NCBI GenBank assembly: GCA_032871835.1
Contig: CM065295.1
Span: forward strand, 20,532,501 to 20,596,500
Length of the DNA stretch: 64,000 bases
DNA from: Dipteronia dyeriana
Taxonomy: Eukaryota; Streptophyta; Magnoliopsida; Sapindales; Sapindaceae
Direction of reading: 5' to 3'
In this document: piece by piece, positions 47,157 through 58,500 of the stretch
Layout of the letters: every line of letters starts with the position of its first letter
How positions within the stretch are numbered: position 1 is the first letter of the stretch
Made by a program: the position numbers and the translations under genes
Notes under the pieces: model-generated
The model's database searches: none
What the model was told of the DNA's origin: nothing
Seen by the model: only the letters and a program-made list of their open reading frames with translations

Positions 47157-47998
47157 CGGACATGACGTCGGTTTCGATTTCTGTTCCGATTTCGGTTCTT
47201 GAACCGGAATCGGAATCGAAACTGAAACCGGAACCTCTTGAGTAAGGTTTCAGTTCCAGTTTCGGAATCGACAGTTCTGACGGTTCGATTCTATTTGAAA
47301 GAAAAAAAAACAATAAACCGAAATCATATTCATCAGTTCTACATGACTACACAACAAATAAAAACACAAACCCAAAATCGCACACACAAACCACACACCA
47401 CACAAATCAAACCCACCATAAACCCAAAATCACACACACACACACCACAAATCAAACTCAAAACCCATCACCACATAAACTCAATCACAAAAATCTATTG
47501 ACCGACGACCACCATCGACCACCCCAATCCCATCCCTCTCTCGTTCGATCCAGGCGAGAAGAAGAATAAAGAAGAAGAAACCGAGGAAGACTGACGATGA
47601 AGAAGAAAGAAGAAAGAAGTCGTGAATGGGTCGAAGATGAAAGAAGAAGAAGAAAGAAGAAAGAAGAAAGAAGAAAGGAGAAGATGATGATCGATTCATC
47701 GATCTAGTGTGAGGGGGTCTGTCTGTGTCTATGAGAGAGAGAGAGATGAAATTTTGAAAAAGAGAATGAGAGATCAGACTGAGATCTGATCTGATTTTTT
47801 TTTTAAAATATAATTAAGGAATCGGGTGGTTTGAACCGAACCGGTATCGTCGGTTCCAGTTCGGTTTCGAAAAAATAGGAACTGGAATTGCCTCCATCGA
47901 TTCGGGTTCGGTTCTAGAATCGGAATCGAAATTTTCGATTCCGATTCTGGTTTTCACTATTCAATTTTCCGGTTCGAACCGAACCGTCGTCAAGTCTA
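47157..47998. mobile_element. hAT-like MITE with 8-base duplication, relative of the one at 32801-37857
   Basis: The ends CGGACATGACGTCGGTTTCG and GAACCGTCGTCAAGTCTA are imperfect inverted repeats, with subterminal GGTTCGGTTCC-type motifs as in the larger element. The flanks TCTCTAAC (47149-47156) and TCTTTAAC (47999-48006) form an 8-base duplication with one substitution. The interior has a run of GAAGAAGAAA-type purines and no gene. Confidence 0.85.
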
Positions 47999-48006
47999 TC
48001 TTTAAC

Positions 48007-48589
48007 TGTATTTATTTTAAATTTCAAGATAAGATAGTATTTTATAATAAATATATAAATAAAGAATTGATTTGATGGGTTCTTGAAATATACGTATATT
48101 TATTTAGTATATCTGTTACTTTTTAAGAAAATATATATATGTTTGATATTTTTTATTACTGTTTTCCATTCGAAAAAGTATAATTTTTTTTATAAAAAAA
48201 GAAAGAAAGAAAAAGAGTTGTGCTTTGTTACATACATGTCTATTTAATACTTAGTATGTTTGTTTAATTTCATAAAAGGTTTAATTTAACTTGGCAACCA
48301 TGAAATTGATCCAACGGGCATGCCTATCACAGTTTGTACCATATTTTTTTTTTAAATCATCACAGTTGTATACTTGTATCATTGAGATTGAGTCATGCTA
48401 CCCAATTCTCGAAATAAATGCATTAGCTGAAAAAAAAGGTTTAATCTAAAGTGTGTATTTTTATTTCTCATCTTTATTTGTTTGGTGACTTTTTTTTCTT
48501 TCATCTTCATCTATCTACATATCTAAAGTCATTTGTACCCGGAGACGTTGAGGCATTTGATTGGTGTCTTTGGTCTTAATTCAAAAGTA
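48007..48589. other. AT-rich intergenic DNA
   Basis: No gene or repeat was identified. Confidence 0.4.
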
Positions 48590-49327
48590 GGTTCAATTTG
48601 GTATTGCTTTCCCAGTTATTTTTGGGACCAAAAGTGATTCTGGATCTAAAATAGAGTGTTTGGTAAAATCGCAGGGAAATACTTTTTGTCACTTTTAGTT
48701 TCTCCCAACTGAGTTTTTGAGAAGTTACAAATACATGTTTTTGGATTTTGACTTCTGCTTTTAGAAAACGTGCTACAGTGATATTAAATGAAATTTTACT
48801 AACTTTTCAACTTTGTCCTTGCCTTTAACGAAATTTAATAAAAAAAATTGGATTTATATTTTCGTAAAAAAAAATGTTACCATTACTGTATAAAAAAATT
48901 TGGGATAATTAATTCAATAAAGTAGAATAAAAATGAAATAAAAAAATAAAGTAGAATAAAATAAATAAATAAATAAATGAGGTTAATTATTTAACTGAAG
49001 TAGAATAAAAAATGGGACTAATTAATTCAATAAAGTACCATAATTATATAACACTTAACACTAAACACAAATAAACAAGAAAAATATAAAGTATATCACA
49101 TTAGTACTATTTAGATGTCTATATCCTTTTAGTAATTTTACACGCTCACAACACTTTTTATTTCAGTTTACCAAACACATTGAAATTGATTTTAATTCTC
49201 ACAGCACTTTTGAAAATCAGTTTACCAAACACTTAACTGATTCTTCCCACAACAATTCCAAAATCAATTTCCCCACGATAATTTTAAAAACATTTATTTC
49301 CACGGTATAGCAATACCAAACTGAGCC
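48590..49327. mobile_element. PIF/Harbinger-like MITE upstream of ATP23
   Basis: The ends GGTTCAATTTGGTATTGCT and AGCAATACCAAACTGAGCC are inverted repeats of about 19 bases with two or three mismatches, flanked by GTA on both sides (48587-48589, 49328-49330). It is about 738 bases and non-coding. It ends about 145 bases before the ATP23 start codon, inside what should be its promoter. Confidence 0.78.
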
Positions 49328-49472
49328 GTAGTTAAATAAAACTTTCTAATAAATAATAAATCAAACATAAAGTTAAAACCAACCTCATATAAAAAGCCGA
49401 ACCGACCAAAACCCACCTGTGTGTGGGACAAATCCAAAGACACCAAAACCAGTCGAAACCCTAGTCAGAGGA

Positions 49473-52320
49473 ATGGCCGAGGAACCCGCTTCGAAACCCG
49501 GATCAGACAGCTTTTCCTCCGCCGTTAACGACGGCCGCACCGTAGAGGAGTGTCAAGACATGATTCAAAGAAGTCTCAGAAGTAATTCTCTCATTTCTTA
49601 CTTCATTCTTTCTTTCTTTTTTAATACATTATCATTTCAGCTTTCAACGGTTTAGGGTTTTGAAGCATTTCTCTCTGAGTAGGAATGATATGGTTTAATT
49701 GAAAATGAACTTCATTTTGTTGATTTCTTTTGAGTAGCTCCTATGGTGAAATTTTTGAAGGAGCATTTGGAGAAATCCGGGTGTGCAATTGGTGACAATT
49801 TCATCAAGGCTGTTCATTGTGGTAAGAAGATTAGTGGCGGCTATGTTCGTGGTGATGGGGTATTGACCTTTTGCTCTTATACATTCTTTTATTTGAGTTA
49901 TCTTCTGGTTCAATGGAATGCTTTTGCTCTTATTCATTAAATTGAATCTCTGCTGCTAATGAATGTTTACTCTACTGTTGTATCTGTTTTGGTTTCTTGG
50001 GTTTAGTATGAACCCAGTTGTATGAATTCGATTATAATCTAATGCTCTGATCTGTCAATTTCGTGTGCTTGTGATTTAGATAATGGTGTGTAGTAATCAC
50101 ATGAACATCCAAGATGAGGTCAACCAAGTTGTTATACATGAGCTAATTCATGCATATGACGATTGTCGTGCTGCAAACTTGAATTGGGAAAATTGCGCTC
50201 ATCATGCCTGCAGTGAGGTGAATAACTCAATGGTAATCTTTTGTTTAATTCACCTTCCATTGTGTCTCATCCATAGGTTGGTTTCTCTGCTTCTCTGTAA
50301 TTTTTGTAAAACAGATTCGTGCTGGCCATCTTAGTGGTGATTGCCACTACAAACGGGAATTGTTGCGGGGTTACATGAAGATAAGAGGCCACGAACAAGT
50401 GAGTTTCCGAATTTAGATATAAACTCTTAGCTTTATTTATTTGTTTATATATTTTTTCCCTACATGGGATTACTATGTGCATTTATGTTCCATTATCAAT
50501 TCAGCAACATTTAGATGCTAAATATCAATAATAATTGAAGACCTCTGACTTGATAATAGGCTTTGAAAGGGGGGAACAATTTATATGCTTTGGTTTCAGA
50601 AAAATAATATAAAAGAGAAAAAATATCAGTCTCTTGGTTTAAATTCGCCATGTGCAAATAGGAGTACTTGTTTAGAGGCTTGGGTTATTGCATGCAATGT
50701 GAAATGTGAACTATATTATAAGGTTACAAGCTTATTAACAAGTTGAAATGTCAGCGTATTACTTATGCTAATTTATGTAGCCAACAAACACTTCAATTGT
50801 TCTTTGAATTGTATTACTTATGCTAACAGAAGAACATTAGGTTTTCAATGCATATTCTAATCTAATTAATTGGAAGTTGTTTGGATAATAAAGTGCAGTA
50901 TTTAGTTGGTTTGTTACCTTTGCCCTCTAATCTTCATGTATGCCCAGAGTGACATTGTGGATTAATTTACAAAAAATGCGAATGACCTGTTTTCTCCTTG
51001 CATGGCGTAATTGAGAGGACCAGTTATGCATATCCGTCTCATATGTAAAACTTAATATCTTAGATCCCTGTTAGAGGGATATGGTTTGGTGCTGTTTACC
51101 GAGTTCTTTTGTAAATCAACCTTTTGAACTAGGGAGTGAATAACGTGATATACCTTATCATTGTCAATTATGGTCTAGTGGAGATTTTCTGTTCCGCCAA
51201 GGCAGAGATTTCTTTCTTTAAGTTCGTGGTAGTAGCATCTTACTTTAGGCATAGTTTGGAATGCTTTGTTTCTCCTGTTTTAGTTAAAGGGAAATTGATC
51301 TTAGAAGATGATGAAATGCTAATATTCTTTTTTTTCCGCATCTGTCCACAATTGTTAGTTAATCTAACTTGTAAGGATGTGCTGAAACATCTGCAAATTC
51401 TATGACAAGGCTGATTTGTTAGGTGGCCCCTCAGTTTCTCATCTTGATATCAGCTTTGTTTTGATTATAAGTCACTTATTTCTTATAGGAATGTGCAGCA
51501 ATAAACCTTTTCCTAGCAGGGAATGTGAGAGAGCAGGGTGGTCAGTTGGGTAATGGTATTTGTTTCAAAATTTCATTCAGTTTTTTATGACAATAGGATG
51601 GAATTCATCAAATCCTGGACACAGTGAGCAATTTGGATTCAGCGTCATGGTATATTACCGGGAATTTTATCTGTTATTGCATAATGCTGTTAGAGAGCTA
51701 GTTGCTGTTATGCAGAGAGAATCATTGGACCTTCTTCAAATTTCCAAAAAACCGAAAATTGGTTTGTAAAGCAGGGAACATTTTCATTTTACCAAACTGA
51801 ACTCTGAAAATGGAATTAAGCATGGAGAGAATAGATTTGTAAAGATCTTAAACCGCCTTACTAAAGCATTACTTTTAACAAAGGCTCATTGCTTATGTAC
51901 AATCATGATTGATTATTGGAAAAAGCTGATGACAAACATAAAACTTGCTTCCCCAAATTCAGCTAGAATAGGAATCACTTGTTTCATAGTTGATGTGGTA
52001 TCTAGGACTTCCATTCCATGCCCCAAGTTTCATTTCATCATATACTGCATTTTTATGGTAATCTAATATAATATTACTTTTGAATTGTCTGCAAAATGCC
52101 TGTACAATGTACATTTATGGTCTCTTTGTTCTAGACTGTCAAATTCGAGTAATAAAAAATCTTGTTTGCACTCTGACATTTGCAGGACTGTGTTAGAAGA
52201 AGAGTTATGAAATCGGTGATTGCCAATCCTTTCTGCTCAGAAACAGCTGCAAAGGATGCCATGGAAGCCATCTGGGATGTCTGTTACAATGATACAAAGC
52301 CGTTTGATAGAGCTCCTTGA
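49473..52320 (+). CDS. ATP23: Mitochondrial inner membrane protease ATP23 homologue (peptidase M76)
   Basis: Five exons, 49473-49581, 49738-49859, 50080-50217, 50315-50398 and 52186-52320, join in phase through GT..AG introns to 588 bases, 195 residues. The zinc-metalloprotease motif HELIH is at residues 97-101 (exon 3), followed by AYDDCRAANLNWENCAHHAC, the Cys-rich signature of the Atp23 family. The end (exon 5) is KSVIANPFC then a Trp-containing tail finishing DRAP. In yeast, Atp23 matures the ATP synthase subunit Atp6 and helps assemble the membrane part of the enzyme in the intermembrane space; plant homologues are often labelled Ku70-binding proteins. The role here is inferred from the family. 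Length is typical. The ATG at 49473 is chosen because the duplicate keeps the same start; an in-frame upstream ATG at 49419 is not conserved in position. A damaged copy lies 8 kb upstream. Confidence 0.95.
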
Positions 52321-53493
52321 AACATGGTTATCGCCAATGCCGAACAAGTTGGTGCTCAATCATATTCATATAACATCCAAGAAAATGATTGCCGCCAAGG
52401 CATAGGAGTACCTCTAGATTTTTTTTGGGTTTCAATTGATATAGTTCAACGAGAACAATTATTTATTCATAATTTCTCATCATTTATTTCTCGAGATATT
52501 CATATAAGTGATTGGTACCATTATGAAAGCAATGATTAATATGATTCTCGAGGTCATACTATAGAGTATAGATAAAAATACAAAGTTTGTTTTGCCTTCA
52601 CTGTTTCCTAAAGGTGGCATATGAGTTCAAGAGAGATTACTGATGTGTTGCTCCCATCTTTTTTTTTTTTGGTTTCGGGCTGATAAATTTCTATTGCTAT
52701 TCTAGTAATTTCATGTTATGATGAATGCTGTGCCTGTGTGCATGCGTAGACGTTCATTTTTTGTTGTTTCATTTTGGCCAATTTATTTTTGATTGATTAT
52801 GATGGATTTCTGCTCAATGTATGCTTCTGAAATATCCTGCATTATGTAGACACTCTGCAAGATATTGTTGATTTGTTGGTGATAGGTGCACATGGTAAGC
52901 ACACCCAGTAGTTTTTGAAGTTGTCAACAGGTACACAGTTATTATTGATGGAGTAGCAATTAGACAAAACATTATGACCAGAAGCTGTATCAATAAATTT
53001 ACCTGGTTCCTATGATCGCTTCCCCATTGTTATTTTCCATCTTCCAGGCTATCAATTGGTCAAATAGGCTCATTCGTTGGCTGACCTCTAGTACCTTGTC
53101 TGTCTCCATGTAAATAGGTTTAAATGGATAGAGTTTTTGTCTATATAAAGGTTATGGACCACGTGGTGGCAGCCAAAGTAGTTAATTCAATTTCATTTTG
53201 GTGTATTTGCAAAGAGATTGGTACGTTAGAGCCGTAGAAAGAACAAAAGAAGCGCTGCCATGTTCTGCACATAAACCTATGACTATGATATTGTTCTTCA
53301 CAATTTCCATGTTAGCTATATTCACATAGGTTATACGTTTGTTCCCTATTTAAGCAGAATTTTCGCCCTTTATGTGGACCCATTTCTTGTCTTTATCTAC
53401 TTAGTATCTCAGTAATCACGCTTTCACGAGAAATCTGAGAGAGCAGCATATAAGCAGAGTTGGTAGAGGGAGAGAGAAAGGAGCAGAATTACT
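52321..53493 (+). other. 3' flank of ATP23 and promoter region of the peptide gene
   Basis: No other gene is seen. The stretch just after 52320 should hold the ATP23 3' untranslated region, but no single poly(A) signal stands out. A TATA candidate for the next gene lies at 53141. Confidence 0.5.
53141..53150 (+). promoter_or_regulatory. Candidate TATA box of the GLV/RGF peptide gene
   Basis: CTATATAAAG is a strong TATA match about 344 bases before the start codon at 53494, implying a leader of about 310 bases. A weaker TATTTAAG at about 53347 is an alternative and would give a shorter leader. Confidence 0.5.
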
Positions 53494-53825
53494 ATGAAGG
53501 TGAAGGTGAAGGTGAAGGTGAAGGTGGTGGTTAAGATGATCTTTTGCCTCTTGTTCAGTCAATACCAACTTGCAGTTTCTGCTAGATCACATATTCCGGG
53601 TACGTAAGTAACGAAACCTGTTTTACTTGCATAAGTTTGAGGATCATCATCTATACATACAAGTATTTAATTTTATTGTTCTTTTAATTCTCTCCTTATC
53701 TGTGTGCAGAGTTGATGGAATTACGGGATATGAAAGGAAGACAAGAAGAGCTGCCTCGGTGGTGGAGTGAGGATTATTCACTGCCACGCCGGAGAGGACC
53801 TGTGCACAATGAGTTGAAACCCTGA
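53494..53825 (+). CDS. GLV/RGF/CLEL-type secreted signalling peptide precursor
   Basis: Two exons, 53494-53599 and 53710-53825, split by a 110-base intron (GTACGTAAG..TGTGCAG), encode 73 residues. The N-terminus is M followed by five Lys-Val pairs and then a hydrophobic core (MIFCLLF…LAVSA), a signal peptide of about 30 residues. A charged, variable middle follows. Near the C-terminus is DYSLPRRRGPVHN, which fits the 13-residue GOLVEN/root-meristem-growth-factor signature (DY at the start, RR-x-P-x-HN at the end), trailed by ELKP. In that family the Asp-Tyr directs Tyr sulfation, a Pro is hydroxylated, and the cut peptide acts on leucine-rich-repeat receptor kinases in root growth. The precursor is short for the family. 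The exon-exon frame is the only one that yields the motif. No neighbouring copy is seen. Confidence 0.9.
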
Positions 53826-54470
53826 CGCCTAGCGTGATGCCTTTTTCTCAGTTTTGATTTTTCGCACTAGTGTACGTAAATGTAATGATAGTTGTGGTTT
53901 GCTTTAGTTGTTTATGGTTTTAATTAGTGGTGGTTTGTGGATAAATCCTTTGGGTATATACATGTATGGCACTTGTCAATTCTCATAGCCAATACCATTG
54001 CTGTATCCCAAGACCAGTAACCCTCCATAAACAATGTTTCTGCAGTTGATCAACGGTGATGAAGAAGCAACATGTACATGCTTGATTTTCCTAGAACCCG
54101 ATAAAAGAAAAAAAAAAGGCAGTTTGTTTATTATAGTCCTACTACAGTTAGATCACCGATGGCTACCGAAAGAGAAAATTTACTCCTAAAGTCTCCATTG
54201 TAGACTAAACGTGATCAAAAAGTGGAGATCAAAATGAATAAGTCACGTATGCATGAACCTCTTATAGTGTCATGTTCCAAAAGTCAAGTACTCAAAAGTT
54301 GCAATTCCTGTTTGTGGTTTCTTTTTGTTAAATAAATTCCACCCAACTGATTCATAGTTCTAACATCAATTTTCATAATAGTGCTGCTGCCTAATCACAT
54401 GCATAATGCATTATTTGGTCTAATCATGTTTAAATTGTGCACCCATGTACATTTGTGCACTTATATATAT
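53826..54470. other. 3' flank of the peptide gene and spacer
   Basis: The first part should be the 3' untranslated region. Nothing else is recognisable before the CopD LTR; a short (TA)n run lies at the junction. Confidence 0.45.
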
Positions 54471-54974
54471 ATAAAAAATTAAATCACATTGAAAACCATA
54501 AATAAATTCTAGATACAAATATTCTAGAATAGAATACGAAAAAAAAAAATTGTATCTACATCATGCCAGATAGATACCTGGATCCATTATGAACGATTGT
54601 CTACCGTTACGGTAATCGATCACAAATTGATGAACATGAACAGGTGGTTTGCGATCTTCCTCAACCAAATTGCCTTAGTTCCTCAATGTGATCGTCGTCT
54701 CTCTTCCAAATGGGGAGAAGGGACACTGTGTAATGATTTGGTGTATTGGGGACCATAACCGAAAGAGTCTTTATATATTGCCTAAATATGGTTCCTATAA
54801 TCCCCTGATTAGAAAATGAATCGGTATCTACTCAATTAGTTCATATCAATTCGAACAGTCTACGGACTTACCAAAATTAGACAACTTAATTTTAGCACAT
54901 TAAATTAAATAGTTAATATAATTGAATAAAAAATATGTTGTCCAATTTAGTATAGGAAACTTGATTTCCTAACA
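54471..54974 (-). mobile_element. 3' LTR of minus-strand Copia element CopD
   Basis: It matches 62355-62890 along its length. Read on the minus strand it begins TGTTAGGAAATCAAGTTTCC after a polypurine tract. Its outer end is degraded (ATAAAAAATTAAATC where the partner has TGTTAGAATTAAATC). The flank TATAT resembles TATAA after the other LTR, four of five bases, in low-complexity DNA. Confidence 0.85.
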
Positions 54975-54986
54975 ATCTCCCACTTA
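54975..54986 (-). promoter_or_regulatory. Polypurine tract of CopD
   Basis: The minus strand reads TAAGTGGGAGAT directly before the 3' LTR start TGTTAGGAAA, the common plant Copia arrangement. Confidence 0.85.
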
Positions 54987-55529
54987 GACTATATATTATT
55001 CATGTAACAATTACATTACAAAATTCCTTTGATGCGTATCTGTATGCTATTTATCGTTAGACTTCTCCTTAAACAATCTAGCCCATTTCATATATTAGCA
55101 ATGGAATCACCACGGTTTTCATCATAATACAGTCGTGACTAAACCACGATGATCACCATACTAATGCACTTAATGACATAGATCAAATATGGATGAGTAG
55201 TATGGAAATTACATGCAATGTAATCTCACACATGTCTATTTCCAACTGGTCCTTCTTTAGTCTTTAGTGAGATCAATCCAAATACCTTAATGCAATGCAA
55301 ACATTGCACATAGAAAACGTAAGTAAGCTTAGAAATAGAATCATAAACCATCAACTTTATTCCGCAGAAAACTAAACAATTCAATGTCTAAAGTAAAACA
55401 TATAAAACATAAAAATGACTCCCACTAAACCAAGGTATTATCATAAATAACACCCATATGAGCAGTGTGCTCAAGAAAGACCTTAGGTGTTAAGCCATTG
55501 GTTAATGGGTCTGCTAGCATAGAAATTGT
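54987..55529 (-). mobile_element. CopD 3' untranslated part
   Basis: Non-coding sequence between the RNase H end and the polypurine tract. No gene seen. Confidence 0.55.
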
Positions 55530-56713
55530 TCATATATGTTCTATGAAAATCTGTCTATCCTGAACTCTCTTCTTAACGACTAGAAACTTGATGTCAATAA
55601 ACTTTGACTTCGTCGAGCTCCTGTTGTTGTTGGAGTTAAGCACCACCGAGTTATTGTCACAGTAAATCTTCAATGGCCTGTTAATGCCATCTACCACATG
55701 CAACCTATTGACAAAGTTTCGTAGCCATATCCCGTGGTTGGATGCCTCATAACAATCAAAGAACTTTGCAACCATGGTTGAAGAAGATATGAGAGTCTGC
55801 TTTGCAGACTTCCATGAGATAGCTCCTTCAGCCAACATAAAGATGTAGCCAGATGTGGAGCGCATGTTATCCTAACATCCCAAAAAATCGGAGTTAGAGA
55901 ACCCGATGGCCTCTAAACTGTCTGATCTCCGATAAGTGAGCATGTAGTATTTTGTTCTCCTCAAAAAACGCATCACGCGTTTGGCTGTCTTCCAATGCTG
56001 CATATCTGGATCACTCAAATATCTACCCAAAACTCCCACTATAAATGTTATGTCGGGACGAGTGCAAACTTGAGCGTACATTAGACTTCCTATACTGACG
56101 CATAGGGAATATTCTACATCTCTTTCCTTTCAAGATCATTATTGAGGCACTGCTTGAGACTAAACTTGTCTCCTTTAGCCGCGGGCGTGTCTCTTGGTTT
56201 ACTATCTTTCATGTCGAATCTACTCAACACCGTATCGATATAGCTCTTTTGTGACAACCTAAGGATTCCTCCAGAACAATCTCTCAGTATCTGAATACCT
56301 AATACAAAAGAGGCGTCACTAAGATCTCTCATCTCGAATTTTTTACCAGAAATTTATTGGTTTTGTGTAGCAAGCCTATATCGTTGCTAGCGAGCAAAAT
56401 GTCATTGACATATACCAGGAAGATATATTTACTCCCACTGAACCTTGTGATATACACAGTCATCAATGACATTCGCCTTAAAACCGTACGAGGTGATGAC
56501 TTGATGAAACTTGTGATACCATTGGCGAGAATCTTGTTTGAGACCATAGATGGGATTCCTCAATTTGCAGACCATAGACTTTGGATCTCCCGATACTATA
56601 TAAATTGTCTCGTTAATGTCTCCATTGAGAAACACAGTCTTGACATCCATCCGACGCAACTCTAGATCAAAATGAGCTATAAGTGTCATTATAGTTCTAA
56701 AGGAGACTTTCAA
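55530..56713 (-). pseudogene. CopD reverse transcriptase and RNase H, broken, YVDD changed to YVND
   Basis: Minus-strand fragments in order: MDVKTVFLNGDINETIYIVS, NPIYGLKQDSRQWYHKFHQV, IFLVYVNDILLAS (the YVDD box with Asp changed to Asn), VLGIQILRDCSGGILRLSQK, QVCTRPDITFIVGVLGRYLS and the RNase H MRSTSGYIFMLAEGAISWKS through LKIYCDNNSVV. Stops and frameshifts separate them at 56329, 56110 and 55870. Loss of a catalytic Asp and the stops make it inactive. Order and motifs are Copia. Confidence 0.9.
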
Positions 56714-57311
56714 AGATACTAGAGGGAAAGTCTCTTTGTATTTTATGTATTCCTTCTGGGTAAAGCCTTTGGCTGAGCCTTATATCTCTCGACATTACCC
56801 TTCAAATCCCTTTTGGTTTTAAATATTCATTTACAACCAATGGGTTTCACATCTTCAGGTAACTCGATGAGATCCCAAACTTCATTACATTTTATAGACT
56901 TCATCTTATCCTTCATGGCATCAATCCACTTCTGAGAGTTAGAACTGCGCATGGCTTAACAGAAGTTGATCAGGTCATCCTTTGTTAAATCAACACCATC
57001 CTCATGTTCTTGGAGAAAGACGATATAATCATCTGGAATCACACTTCTTCTTTCTTTTGTGGATCTCCTTAATGGCACTTCTTGAAGTTGTTGAGTTTGT
57101 TCTATAGGTAGTTCTTGAGCAAGAATCTCATTATTGTCTTGGTCTGGAACAATGTTAGGAATAGAAGCCTGAACATTATTATCTAGTGTCGAAATTATGT
57201 CTTGAACAACAATAGGTATAAAGACCTATTCACCGCCAATAACAGATTCTTCTTCAAAGACTACATTTCATATGTTTTCTTTCCGCCCAAACTCAACATC
57301 CTCAAGGAATC
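56714..57311 (-). pseudogene. CopD linker between integrase and reverse transcriptase
   Basis: This should encode the integrase C-terminal part and the start of reverse transcriptase. Only short pieces can be read, for example an acidic segment near 57100-57200 and the block translating to KWIDAMKDKMKS near 56900. No open frame of useful length remains. Confidence 0.55.
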
Positions 57312-58434
57312 TCACATTTCTCGTTTCAAAGAAGGATCCTGATATGAGATCGTAAAACTTGTAGTCCCAAGAGCATTCAACGTAACTAACAAAGTAGTAG
57401 CTAATTGCCCTTGACCCCAATTTTCTTTCATATGGCCTATAAAGTCGTGCTCAGCTGGACAACCCCAAATGTGCAAGTGTCTGATGCTAGGCTTCTTACT
57501 TATCCAAAGCTCATAGGGGGTTTTGGCAACTGCTTTGCTCGATAAAGGATGTATACTGTAGTCTTTAAAGCTTCTCTCCAAAGTGACTCTGGCAATGAGG
57601 AATGACTAATCATACTCTTTACCATATCTTTAAGAGTTCGGTTTTGTCACTCTGTAACACCATTCATGCTGGGTTTCCCGGTATGGTGTATTGCGGAATA
57701 ATTCCACACTTATTGAGGAAAATTACCAAGGGTCCTGAATGTTGTTCTCTTGATCCGTCATACCTCTCATAGTATTCACCGCCATTGTCCGATTTGACAA
57801 CCTTAATTTTCTTTCCTAGTTGAAGTTCAGCTTCAGCATTGAACGATTTGAAAACATCTAGGGATTGCGACTTCTCTTGTATCAAATATAGGTAACCAAA
57901 CCTAGAGTAATCGTCTATGAACATAATGAAGTACTATTGTCCATTCCATGAAGCCGTAGGGAATAGACCATAAATATCAGTATGTATGAGTTCTAAGACA
58001 TCAGTAGCTCTCTCGGCACCGAATTTTTTAACGTTTGTTCATTTCCCCTTGATACAATCAACACATAATTGAAAGTCTGTCAAATCTAGGGGTTTAGGAA
58101 TTCCATATGACATAAGCCTCTGAATTCTTTGCTTAGATATATGACCTAAACGCTTTTGCCATAAGATTGCAGAATTCTCACTTAATTTTCGCTTTGTACA
58201 ATGTGAACCTATTTGCAGTATTTCATTATAGGAACTGACAACATCATACATATACAGATTATCAATCAAAGATCCGGAACCAATAAAATATGAATTTTGA
58301 TAGAGACTAACTTTATTATTTCCAAAAGAACAAGAAAATCCTAATTTGTCCAAACTAGAAATAGAAATTAAATTTCGTCTAAAAAACGATGCAACAAATG
58401 TCTCAAACAAATTCAAATAAAACCCAGTTTTCAA
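57312..58434 (-). pseudogene. CopD pre-integrase and integrase region, broken
   Basis: The pre-integrase zinc region ends LWQKRLGHISKQRIQRL…CVDCIKGK (58434-58039). The core has MFIDDYSRFGYLYLI and KVVKSDNGGEY, giving Asp positions of the DD35E triad. A stop after PGNPA at about 57664 falls just where the NG..ER glutamate block should come, and that block is not recognised. The chain resumes as [20 protein letters not shown] (57510 region). Non-functional. Confidence 0.88.
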
Positions 58435-58500
58435 TTATAATATGAAAGTCCATATATCCTCCACCGTAACTTTATTGTCATCACCCATAAGGATGAATCT

